Shown piece by piece: positions 45,784 through 56,474 of a stretch of DNA of 64,000 nt. The translations under genes were made by a program, and so were the position numbers. The first letter of the stretch is position 1; every line of letters begins with the position of its first letter. The notes under the pieces were generated by a model. It worked only from the letters and a program-made list of their open reading frames with translations. It ran no database searches and was not told the origin of the DNA. Origin of the DNA: Aedes albopictus (Eukaryota; Arthropoda; Insecta; Diptera; Culicidae); contig NC_085138.1 in assembly GCF_035046485.1 (NCBI RefSeq), positions 9,893,823-9,957,822 of the forward strand, written 5' to 3'.

Positions 45784-45947
45784 AGGCTTTTGTTTATGGG
45801 GAAAAGCTTGATCTGCACCGTTGTTGAGTGTTCCGTAGCGTGGAAATGTGGCGCTTCAATGCACTGATGAATCGTTTTGATTGCACATAGGTATAACAAA
45901 CTGACATTCTCTGTTGTAATAACTATCAACGATATTCTGCTTGGCTA

Positions 45948-45953
45948 AATAAA
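45948..45953 (+). promoter_or_regulatory. Poly(A) signal of ppk
   Basis: AATAAA 165 bases after the ppk stop codon, in unique sequence, a suitable end for a short 3' UTR. Confidence 0.6.
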
Positions 45954-46205
45954 GCGTGGCAAAGGTAAAGTTTTCCAACGAAAGCTGCAAGTTCGAAAGA
46001 GCATCACCCTGCTTCAGTTCGTCTAAGGTTACGAATCATGACGAAATTTCATCCGCAACCCGTACACTTGCTTTTGATCCGTCAAACGTCGAACGAATCA
46101 CAGATGATGGGTCTGCAAGTTGTACTCCCGAAATGTATCGATAATCTACGGCACCGTCGTTGATCGGCATACACGAAAACCAGCCTGATATTCGCCGACG
46201 AAGGA
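45954..46205. other. Post-ppk sequence with a LINE-like scrap
   Basis: 46103-46165 resembles 744-810 (GGTCTGCAAGTTGTACT), part of a dispersed repeat. Otherwise unassigned. Confidence 0.4.
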
Positions 46206-47590
46206 CTCCTCAATCAGCCTGTTCTGTGAAGGTCTCTAGTTCGTAGTCTAGGAGTTCCTCGGCATTTTTTCCCAAAATTCCCCAGGAATTTCTGCAGGAT
46301 TTCCTCGGGAATTTCTCCAGGAGTTCTTTAGGAGGTCCTTTAGGAGTTCTTCCAGAAATTCCTCTGCAATTCCACCAGGAGTTCCTCAAGAAATCCTGCA
46401 GAGGTTCCTCGGGAATTGTTCCAGCAGTAACTCGGAAATTTCTCCAGGGGTTCCTCAGGTATAGCTTCAGGACACACGAGTTTCTCGGAAATTCCTCCAG
46501 GAGTTTCTTGAGAATTCCACCAGGAGTTCCCAAGGAACTCACGAGGGAGTTGATCCATACGTTCCCGGGAATATCTTCAGGATTTCCTCGCAAACCCCTC
46601 TGGGAGTTCCTCGGGAATTCCCGAGTCCCATAAGTCCCTTGGAAATTCTTCAAGGAATTCCATGGGAATCCCTCAACGAGTTGCTCGGAAATTTCACCAG
46701 GAGTCCCTCTGAAGTTACTTCAGAAATTTCATAGGAATTTCTGCAGAAGTCCCTTGGGAATTTGTAGAGGAGTTCCTCGGAAATTCCGCCAGCAGTTCCC
46801 CGGGAATTTCAACAGGAGTTACTTGGGCAATTCCACTGAAATTTCTCGGATATTCTTCCAGGAGTTTCTCGTGAATTCCCCTTGGACTTCCTCCAGAAGC
46901 TGTTTTTCCTAGTGTTGCACGGGAATACCTCCAGGAGTTCCTCGAAAATTCTTTCAGAACTTCCTCGGGAATTCCTTGAGGAGTTCCCCGGCAATTTTTC
47001 CAGGAGTTTCCCGAGAATTTCTGCAGAAGTTTCCCGGGAGTTGTTTTAAGAGTTCCTTGGGAATACCTCTAGGAGTTCTTTGGAAATTCGTCGAGTTTTT
47101 TTTGGGAATACCTCCAAGAGTTCCTTCGAAATTCCTTTAGAGCTTTCTTAGGAATTCCGTCAGGAGTTCTTCAGAAATTTTCCCAGGAGATCCCCAACAA
47201 TTGTTCCAGCAGTTCCCGGGAATTTCTGCAGGAATTCCATTTTGGAAGTTCCTCCAGGAGTTGCTTAGAAATTCCTTCAGAAGTTCCTCAGGAATTCTAC
47301 CTGGATTTCGTCGGAAATTTATTCAGGAACTTCCCGGAAATTGCGCCAGGAGATCCCCGGAAATATTACCAGAAGTTTCTAGGAAATTCATTCAGGAATT
47401 CCCTGGGCATTTCTGCAGGAATTCCCCGGAAACTTCGCAAGGAGTTTTTCGGGAATACTTGCACAAGTTGCTCGGGAAGTCTTCCCTAGAATTCCCTAGA
47501 ATTCCTGCAGGTATTCCCCGAGAATTCCTACAGGAATTCCCCGGAAATTCCTCCAGGATGTGCTATATGAGTTTCTTAGGAATTCTACTA
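46206..47590. repeat. Degenerate GGAATTTCTCCAGGAGTTCCTC minisatellite block
   Basis: Diverged GAATTCCTCCAGGAG-family repeats with period near 24, polarity as at 8.9-9.8 kb. Open frames of 61-152 aa are artefacts. Confidence 0.85.
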
Positions 47591-47659
47591 CCTGTAGGTG
47601 GACACTATATTCGTAGGGATACTACAAGCTGTAGGTGGACACAACAGCATGAGCTTTAG

Positions 47660-49185
47660 AATAGCTTTGTGTGGCTTTAGGAATTTTGTAATTCAGGGAT
47701 AATAAGAGTTAGTTACATATCAAAACACACAAACACTAGTGCCGTGAATCGTCGTTTGTTGCTTTGTTTTCTACCATGGTCCTAAGGAAGATTTCAGAGG
47801 ATATTTTGGGGTGTTAAGTACTATTTAGACGAACGAAGCGAAGGATTAAGAAGACTGTCAACCAGGGTGGCCACACAAAATCAAAATTGAAATTCCCGCA
47901 TTTTTCCAGACTTTTTCCCGCATGGATTTTGAATTTTCCCGACTTTTTTTTATATACCTGTGGAGCATGTAAAACATCCAAGAATCCAAACTTTTAAGTG
48001 GATCTGTAAAACTTACCAAAATATTTACGGTGTCATAGTGATACTAAGACAGTTTTACAATATTTTAAAACGTTAACCCTGTACTTCTAGAGGTTGTTCT
48101 AGAGCACCATCGATTTTCGACAAACTCGTGACAAACGGAATTAGATGAATATGATGCAATAGTTAGTAGAATATGATTATAATCACATTAGGTAAACCCA
48201 ACTGCCAACTACTTGTTTCAATAGTGGAACTATTTATAAACAATCAAAAAACTATTGATTTACAGCAAACATTTTTTTCTTTGATTTCGTAAAATTTGGC
48301 CAATTTGCAATAACTTTTGTTCAAGCACTTTTTTTTCGGAAACGTTTTCTTGGCATACAAATAGTCGTTCAAAGTTGTGGGAAGTAAAGGGTTAAACGCA
48401 TATTAAAACAGATTTACATGTAACATATGCTTGAAATTTGCTTCTTAAATATTTTGGATATCTTTTAACGTTAACCCATACTTGAAAATATTTGTATCGT
48501 AATTCCTAAAAGATATTTTGTGAACTCCTTAAGAAATGCTAGATGAAGTTCCAATAAAAAATCTAGTCAGTTAACTGAAACACTGTTAGGTGAATTCCTT
48601 TTAGGTGTTTTTACGCTATCCTTGAAATTCTGAAAGTGTGAAGGGCGGCATTTTTCATGTAATTCTGTTATAATTCCTATAGGCACAATTATTGGAGTGT
48701 TTTCTGATGAAAGCCGAAGAATACCTCAACAAATTTTCTGGACAGAAGTTTATCGCGAAAATACATCTGTGAAATATTTTTCACATACTCTGCTGGTAAC
48801 AAATCAGGAAATTTATTCAATAATTGTGTTTACAAATAATTATTTAGAAAATTAAATTCCGTTATATTAACAGGTTCATATACAAATCACCCAATTAAAA
48901 ATTATACAAAATCCATTATAAAATATGTATAATTATTTCAATATAGTTTATACATATAAGGTTTTTACAAGGACTTGCTGGTGATTTATGTCAAAATACT
49001 TGGAAAATTTCAAAGGAAACTGGCCTCTGAAGATACGTATAGAAAAAAATCCAGAATTCAGATAAACTTCTGTTGGAGCTTTGCAAAAATGGAAAAGTGA
49101 GAATTGATGATTTAAAAAAAATATATGAGTTTTACTATGAGAGCACTAGCGATGAATTGCTCAAAAATTTTGAAAAAATATGGCG
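47660..49185. other. AT-rich intergenic with a single CAGGGTGGCC end
   Basis: At 47874 CAGGGTGGCCACA with following CCCGCATT words resembles the left end of 23144-25967. I could not find its partner end. No gene. Confidence 0.45.
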
Positions 49186-49246
49186 AAATTCAGCTAGAAA
49201 TTGTTTATGAAATATTCATATTCATAAACAATTTCTAGCTGAATTT
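49186..49246. repeat. Perfect 26-bp hairpin with 9-base loop
   Basis: 49186-49211 and 49221-49246 are exact reverse complements (outer arms AAATTCAGCTAGAAA / TTTCTAGCTGAATTT). The loop is ATATTCATA. Confidence 0.95.
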
Positions 49247-49723
49247 TAGCTTAATTTCTAATCGAATTGTTGAAGAACTTACTTGGAACTCGCGGAAACT
49301 TTGATGGAAACTTATGCGTAGAGTATAAATCTTTCCAAACAAAACAAATTTGTCCATTTTTTGTCGAATTTCTCTAGAAACTTAAAACGAATCTAGTACA
49401 GCCGATTTTGAGCAGCATTCAGACCATAAGAATAACCCAGAATAACGCAAAAAAAAACATCAGATATGGGCTTAAAATTCTTTCAGTACAAAGCAATGCT
49501 TGAAAAATAAAGCGTTTTCCCCAAACGAAGCAAAATGTACTCCTCTTTATCCAGCACTTTTCAACCCAGAGCGGTAGCTATACCTCTTCATTGACTAATA
49601 AGCTTCAGAAACACGTGGGAGAAGGAGCAATCAAATTTATCACTGAGAGTAAGAAACGATGGTTCAGCAGCGAGGTGGCTCTCTGAACCTTTCTTTTCGC
49701 CGGCGTTTACTGCAATAAATATA

Positions 49724-49937
49724 GGGTCTGAGACCGTTTGGGCAGGAGCACCTGTTTTGGGCACTTACTGCTATAACTCAGTCAATTTTTAACCGATTGA
49801 TTTGATTTTTGATACACGATGAGATACGCGCAGTCTCTAACCATGGTTAAAAAAATCAAGTCAATCGGTTTGAAGTTGACTGAGTTATAGCAGCAAGTGC
49901 CCAAAACAGGTGCTCCTGCCCAAATGGCCCCAGACCC
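49724..49937. mobile_element. TA-flanked MITE, 214 bp
   Basis: GGGTCTGAGACCG...GGGCAGGAGCACCTG is inverted at the right as CAGGTGCTCCTGCCC...CAGACCC, with arms of about 90 bases. TA at 49722-49723 and 49938-49939. Confidence 0.88.
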
Positions 49938-49939
49938 TA

Positions 49940-50622
49940 CAAGGTTTTCATCTCGTTATCACCAGCAGTTGGTTCGGGTTTTCTTTACTCCCATTGCGTG
50001 TTTTTTCGTAGTGGTTGCTACGCTGATAACTGGTCGTATTTTCCATATTTACTCAAATTCAAGCACTGGTACAACAGGTGTTTTCTGTCTTTTGACATTC
50101 AAGGTTTCATGACTATGATGGCTTTGGTGATTGCTTGGAGCTTTTCTTAGAACTCATTCTGAAATTTCTAGGAATACCGTTAAGAACTTGTACAAATCCA
50201 TAGTTCCAGGAAGTACTCCACTGTCGAGTTAAGTTGTTATTTCAAAAAGTTTCGATGAAAACATAAATAGAAACTTGTCCCAAAGCTCAGCAAGATATTT
50301 TGGCAAAAAATAACTATGTCATTAATTTCTCCATGATCTCAGTCAGAAAATCTTTTTCAAAGTTTGTCAAAACACAAAATCCCATCGACAAGAACTCCAT
50401 GATTACCACTAGAATTCCAGAGCTTTCAGCTAAAATAAATTTACTTAGTTTTTCCAGGTAGTAGATAGTCGACATTGTACGCGATTTCTCGATTATACTT
50501 GAATTGAATTTCTCGTCAAAAAGAATTGTGAGATATTCAGCGGAAACTCATTGAAAGAATTTCCTGCGAAAATAATATGCTCTTTTAACCAGAAATCAAC
50601 AAAATCATTCGCTAAAAAACAA
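49940..50622. other. Intergenic sequence
   Basis: No gene or repeat recognised. Confidence 0.4.
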
Positions 50623-50624
50623 TA

Positions 50625-50778
50625 GGGGTATTCACTAAACAGATTAAATAACTGCGTAAGCCGTGATTATCTGATTATTGAAATGTTTCATGATATTGCG
50701 AATGAAATAATCCAAGATTACCTTGGTGATTGTGACGTTTAAACAGTTTAATCAGTTTACGCTGTTTAGTGAACCCCC
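50625..50778. mobile_element. TA-flanked MITE, 154 bp
   Basis: GGGGTATTCACTAAACAG at the left and CTGTTTAGTGAACCCCC at the right are inverted repeats. TA at 50623-50624 and 50779-50780. Inner arms GATTAAA/TTTAATC. Confidence 0.88.
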
Positions 50779-50780
50779 TA

Positions 50781-51825
50781 AATTATTTTAAAGTTTTTTG
50801 CGAATGATTTTGATGATTTCTGGTTAACTTTATTATTAAGCTATGATTAAGCAGGTATCAGTAGGTTTGCTTCAGAGGCACGTTTTCATACATTTAGGAA
50901 ATGTGTACCAAGCTAAAAAATTTCTGAAAGTATGTTGGGGAAGTATTTTTTTTTGGGTATTTCTGATAGAATCTACTTTTAAATTTATCTACTAAAATTG
51001 TTCTGGCCGTGGCCAATCTGCGTTGTTTCGCTGGGCGATACGTCTACCAGTAGACTTGTATCTGCCCTATGCTAAACCGATTAGCATATCAAGTCCTTTC
51101 CACTGATGAGTAGGCTCGAATGTCCCGCCCCTCCCTATAACCCATAGGGGGAAATAAAGAGTTTCCAGTTTCAAGTATTGTATTGATTATGACACCAACT
51201 CTTTCTATTGCTTGGGAAAAAAATCACTATACTTGGATTATCAGACTACTATTAATAATGAACATAATTAAGATACAAGTTTACATACATACACAATTGT
51301 TAAAGCAGTGTTAGATACTTTAAAGTGAATTGAAAAATGTGAATAAGATAAATTGTAAACTATTTCGCGGCGACACGAATGCTTCAATAGTGTCATAAAT
51401 AAAGGCGCAAACAAACAAATAATTGATATTGAAGTATGCATATTGAAGTATTTATCTATTAGCAAAGTAGTAGAAAGAGTTGGGTGCCTGATTATAAAAT
51501 TGTTGTACTTATCTTGTGTGTTTCGGACAAGTCCCGTTTGTGTTGGCCATTAGGACACTTCTTGCTTCAAAACGGTCGTTTCCGGAATGGAAAGAGAATA
51601 ATTGGCCGCACAACTCCGCAAATGGGCGGCCCGCACATATTAGTATAATGTTGCAATGATTGAAAATAATAGAGTATAATTGTTAATCTATATGAATACT
51701 GCTACTAGTTCAGGTTTCTCACCCTCCACGATTCTCTAGATACTGTTATAGCGTGTTTGTTGTAAATTTGTTAATAAGTGAAGCCTCCAAAACAGTTACG
51801 TGAAGTTGTATCAAAATTCTACAGA
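50781..51825. other. Intergenic sequence
   Basis: No gene recognised. 51000-51170 is a GC-richer segment ending in AATAAA (51152-51157) that could be a transcript 3' end or a SINE scrap; evidence is insufficient. Confidence 0.35.
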
Positions 51826-51895
51826 TGGCGAGATGGACCGTGAACGGTCTTAGCCGTCTAAAATAGACACCACAAAGAAAAAAAAAAAAAAAAAA
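51826..51895 (+). mobile_element. Short retroposed fragment with poly(A) tail
   Basis: About 50 bases (TGGCGAGATGGACCG ... TAGACACCACAAAG) followed by a long A-run. It is flanked by TCTACAGA at 51818-51825 and 51896-51903. This is the signature of a severely 5'-truncated LINE or other retroposition product. Confidence 0.78.
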
Positions 51896-51903
51896 TCTAC
51901 AGA

Positions 51904-53190
51904 GTGTTGGGGAAGGAGAGGGGAAATAAACATACTTCTTCCTACACCTAGCAGTTCGGATCTTCTGTTCACACTGTCATTCCAACCTTCTTTCAGTGTG
52001 AAACGTTTCTGGATCTGGAACGGGTGGTATCACTTTACGCTACTCTTCTATCATGAACATAGATAACTACTTTTAAAAATAAAAGTTTTGTCCTACTACC
52101 TATTTTATACCTGAAAGATGTTAATTGGTCAAATGTTTCGTTCAGCAAGTCTTTGTCCATATTGATGATACAACCTTTTATTAATGAGTAATAATGTTGC
52201 TCACAGTTGTGAGGCAATATAACATTCAACTCGTTGAGGGCAAGTTATGAACCTACAGAAAATTTCTTATTAGGCTGTTACCTCTAAAACTACTTAACAC
52301 ATATTGAAACGTGAAATTGTATTGTAATAATTGATCCTAATCTTAACCCTATCACTGGAACGCGTTTGAAGCAAATTGATATTGCTAATGATTTGGTTGG
52401 GCATTAAACGTTTTTTTGGTTTCGACAATAGTCACATACTATGCCCTACGACATTGACGATTCTATTGTCTATGGCTCACCTATTTCGTGCCACCCAGCA
52501 GGGACTTGGTCTGGTACCCAATTCAGTATATCCGCTCCACGTAATATACCGCACCTCTTTTGATTTGTGATATATTACGCGGAACATTACTCTCTTCATT
52601 CGGATAGCGGCTATGTAACCCATTGGATTAAAAGCCTCCATCAAACATGAAGCGATTAATCGGAGACTGAAGACTCTATACCAAATTTGGCTCAGAGACA
52701 GGTAATCAGTGAAGTCAGTTTTTCTCGTTTGTCAGAGACGATTGATACGTATTAAGACAAACTTTCCACTGCATCTGCCAGCAATAATCGGTGATCGATC
52801 AACATTCCGAGTACCCCAATTTACACAAGAATGCCAAGGATCACCGCTCATGCTTTACAATACAGTTGGAAAAACTAGAACAACACCTGGCCACAATGAT
52901 GCATAAAGCACTAAAGCGGACCGGAAGTGTTGGTGAGCCAGCCCCCACCACCTAAAATCAATTTCAAAGAGATTTTACAATATCACCTTTTGACAGCTGG
53001 GCAACTGTTTGACAGCTCCGCCCAGTACAAACTGCGACGAGGGGTGATTCGACTAATCGCTCCCATACAAACTTCAAATTGATTTTTAAATAAGTTCCCG
53101 GGCTCCAAAATTCATGAAAATTTGGATTCCGGCTCAGTTTGACATGCAGATTCAGAATATCAAAATATCTCAACACCGTTAAAGAAGCCA
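51904..53190. other. Intergenic sequence
   Basis: Open frames of 64-65 aa lack features. 52970-53180 precedes the LINE fragment and may be another repeat, but I have no second copy here to prove it. Confidence 0.35.
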
Positions 53191-54357
53191 ATTGGCTGGT
53201 CAGCTCGTGACTAATTTTACTAGAGCAAAGCATTATGTCTAACACTTCCTCTCTAACAGATACCATGAAGGTTGGGCGGTTGCCTATGTTAAGTAATGCA
53301 TGATCTGTACTACTTAAGTACTCCATCAAACTGGAGCCTCTCAAGTTAATGTCCGAGCTGCCCCAGATGATGTGGTGAACATTAGCATCACTGCCAACAA
53401 TTAGCGGAAGGCCTTTTGAAGTACAGTATGCGATGACTTGTTTGAAAGCATCCGTAGGGGATGGTTCATCATGCGGTAAATAAACCGAACAATAGACGTA
53501 GGTTGCCAACAGATACATCAATTGTGATATCACATACATCTCTGGTGGTTAGTTCAGAGATGAGTGTTGCAACTATTGCGTTGTTGACAAGCACACATGC
53601 TCGAGACATGACACGTAAGTTTGCAATTTCATGTTTACTGAAAATAGCAAACACCAGGTTCACAATGTTTCCTAGATAGAAATTCCCCTTACGGAAGTAG
53701 GGTTCTTGGACCAAGGCCACTTGGGCTGAACCATTTTGCATAAGTCTGCAAAGATTGATTGTTGCTGTTCTTTCATGCTGAAGATTGATCTGAGCTATTC
53801 TAACCGTAGCCACTACCCAAACTAGGCAAGATTAAACTCTTCGCAACAACAGCACAACAAAGAACAGCAGCAATAAAACCAGATCGATATCGATTGGAAA
53901 ACGCCAAAGGCGAGGATACACAGAATACACTGTGTAAATTGTATAATGCGAAGCCATATAGGTGAAAATTTAAACTAATTAACAACATCTTCATAATCCC
54001 GCCCTCATTTAGCCTCAAGTGAGACTAAAGAAGGGCAGCTGATTGTCTCGGAGAAACACAAGGTCCACTGCACCATTGCTCCGGTTAGCGCAGTAAGGGC
54101 TACATACTGTGGAGGGCGCCCTGGTACTCCACAGGCTCCGTTAGCGGTTAGGTTTTTATTAGACCCCCCTAGCCATTCATTCCTAGGCACGGTAAGCATG
54201 AAGCTGCATTACAACATGAATTAGGGGTCACCTGTTGGTGGATTCTTACCACCGGAACAGGCAGTCCGAGGTGTTATTCTTAGCCAATTGAGACAATTAC
54301 TACCGACACTGCACAGCTATCTAGGCTGATCGAAAAAGGATATTGATGATCAATTTC
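53191..54357 (-). mobile_element. LOA/I-like LINE copy 2, 3' part missing
   Basis: Homologous to 4737-5930 of the first copy, at high identity. It keeps the 5' region (64-aa frame at 54005-54199) and the N-terminal endonuclease (MATVRIAQINLQHERTAT at 53813; GSDANVHHIIWG). It ends inside the endonuclease, before the SDH motif. A small deletion near 53500 shifts the frame. Retaining the 5' end while lacking the 3' end is the reverse of normal LINE truncation, so it implies a later deletion. Confidence 0.88.
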
Positions 54358-54525
54358 CAAACCTGCGATCCTTTAGTTTTTAGTAAATCAGTAAGTATGC
54401 GGGCGCTCTCTGAGCGATCTGCAGTTCCATGTACCGAGTTTCCAATCGCAAATTCTGTTTTGCCGCTGTTGTCGTTGCCGTGGATCTAAGTTCGTATTAT
54501 TCTGTTGCTGATGTGGATATGTTAC
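54358..54525 (-). mobile_element. RTE-clade LINE fragment, 5' endonuclease region
   Basis: Matches 37240-37400 of the RTE element (words CAGTTCCATGTACCGAGTTTC, CTAATCGCAA/CCAATCGCAA and TTCGTATTATTCTGTTGCTG). It directly abuts the 5' end of LOA copy 2. Confidence 0.82.
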
Positions 54526-55200
54526 TTAATTAGGGTAAACTTTATGAGTTTGGCTTTCGAAGCAATCGAGCTGTATGTCTTGAGTGAATAGGTATCCCGA
54601 TAGATTTTATTGTTCCGTTTTTATTTTCGAGTATTTTGAGCACCAAGTTTAACCCGTTTTCCTAAGAAAAAACTGTCTTCTGCAACCGGCTGCATTTATT
54701 GCAATAACAATAAAAGTTTACCATAGATAAACCTTACCTTACAGCTATTATTTGCTACGACGCGTTGTGTCTTTTCTGCGATAATCGAGATACATACAAT
54801 AGCTATTAACATTCAAAAACACGTTTAAAGTCAGCGAGAAAAGTATTTAATACATGACTACGATCAGTGTCATTTAGCTCGAGACCAAGGATAAATCATG
54901 GGACAAGGACGCCAAGCAAGACATGTATGTAGTTCTTCACAGGAATTATCTGTAACGATCTTCAACTGCTTCTTGAAGTTGATCTACAAGAATATCAAAT
55001 GATCATGAAAAGTAAATAAATTAAAATTTCATGGCGAAATGGCATCTTTAACTAAAATAAGACCGCCAAGCTTCCAAGCCCCAGATGTAATTGTAAAGCA
55101 ATGAAATTGAAATAAATCCCATTCAACAGCTAACTAACCTATTTAACGGTCCATTATTTGGCATACGTCCGTAACCGTACGTGGCGGAACCTGGTTCCGG
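54526..55200. other. Downstream flank of Mtfp1
   Basis: AT-rich intergenic sequence; the part near 55100-55200 is presumably the Mtfp1 3' UTR (minus strand). No clear AATAAA was found on the minus strand close to the stop codon. Confidence 0.4.
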
Positions 55201-55900
55201 TTATTTCACGTACTTCCGGTAGGTTTGGTCCATCACCAGATCCACCCCGTGATCAATGGGGTGGATGATGAATGGAATCGCTAGCAAACCCAGCGCCGTA
55301 GGAGCCCATTTCCCTAGCGGACCCTTTACCTTGTTCATCGAGAGGACCTTCTTGGAGAGCCAGCAAATTCTACAAAAGAATTAGAATGTTAGATTATGAA
55401 GATAATTCCCAGCACAAGTATAAAACCTATTAATCGTAAATCCCGGAATGATGACCGAAGCGAACATCTGCCACAGCAACGTATCTCCGGAGGCTATCGC
55501 CGCTCCCCGAGCACCCCCACCGAGGATTTCCGGTTTCGCATACTGCTTCCGGGACTTGTCCGTTGTGTCGGCCAGAACATACCCAACGGCAACCACATAG
55601 CTGGCGTGGACGAACACCTTCCGGATCACCGGTCGGAACGCTTCGCCGATTTCGTTTGCGTAACCTAGACAAGCAGAACAACAATTTCATGATTTATTCA
55701 GCCCATTTTGTTCAATCAATTGCAATTACCATTGCAATAATTGCAATCGTTCCCGATGATGGATGATGTAACGCATGGTCAATGGGGGTGGGGGATTTTT
55801 GGCGCCATTTATCTTCGCACAGGCGAGCTCAAGCAGCAGTAAACTTACCCAGATACCGCACGGGAGTGTCCCGATAGAGATCCTTTTCCGTAATTGACAT
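55201..55900 (-). CDS. Mtfp1: Mitochondrial fission process protein 1, three exons
   Basis: Spliced minus-strand CDS: 55900-55849, 55664-55427, 55369-55201 (459 nt, 152 aa). Introns of 184 and 57 bases have GT-AG ends and restore frame. Family role: inner-mitochondrial-membrane protein (MTP18/MTFP1) promoting mitochondrial fission, also linked to inner-membrane energetics. Diagnostic segments: EKDLYRDTPVRYLGYANEIG (5-24), GYVLADTTDKSRK (45-57), LLWQMFASVIIPGFTINR (80-97), and near the C-terminus PTALGLLAIPFIIHPIDHGV followed by D and a final KYVK. These match the conserved core of animal MTFP1, and the length is close to the usual ~150-170 aa. Hydrophobic segments lie at about 34-49, 80-95 and 110-125. 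Start: the first ATG, giving the conserved N-terminus. A 6.6-kb tandem array begins about 575 bases upstream. Confidence 0.95.
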
Positions 55901-56474
55901 GGTGTCTGTTGGTGGGATCGGATAGGAGGGAACTGCTGGTAGATTTCTTTCGATGCTACCACTCAGTGGCCCCAACGAATGCCGTGCGAATCAAAATTCT
56001 AATGAATTGAATCAATGCGACGAGATGCGAGAGAACGGGCGGCGACTGACTGACTGACCGATGGATTGTTTTTGTTTACTTGCGAGCCTCGAACGACGAA
56101 AGCGAGCTGTCACGTGCGTTGCAGTGCTGCCAAGAACCGCAAAACATTGAATGCACGGGAAAAAAAATCATACTAATTATTACCCATTATTTTTGCATAA
56201 TATTTTAGGAGTTCGCTTTCTCGTTCGCTTTGAATACGTCGTTGTGGCATCCGAGCAAAATCCAAGATATTTTTGTTCTCTTCGCGCTCCACTGCTGTAA
56301 ATACATTATTTATTTATAAAAATATTCACTATTTTGAACCGTTTAATTCCTGAATCTGTTTCGAGATATTTTTGATAACAAACGTCCTCCTATTTTAAAA
56401 TAATAATAAGAACGTTTTACGTGAAATACCCTTATTTATTACTTTTCTTCAGACATTGACATTCCAGGACATTC
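55901..56474. promoter_or_regulatory. Mtfp1 5' flank
   Basis: Unique sequence between the Mtfp1 start codon and the 23-bp array. It must contain the Mtfp1 minus-strand promoter and 5' UTR. No TATA box stands out; a GC-richer part at 56030-56150 is the best candidate. Confidence 0.4.

Noticed and set aside
49897..50112. 71-aa plus-strand frame with a hydrophobic stretch
   Set aside because: It begins inside the right TIR of a MITE and has no support.
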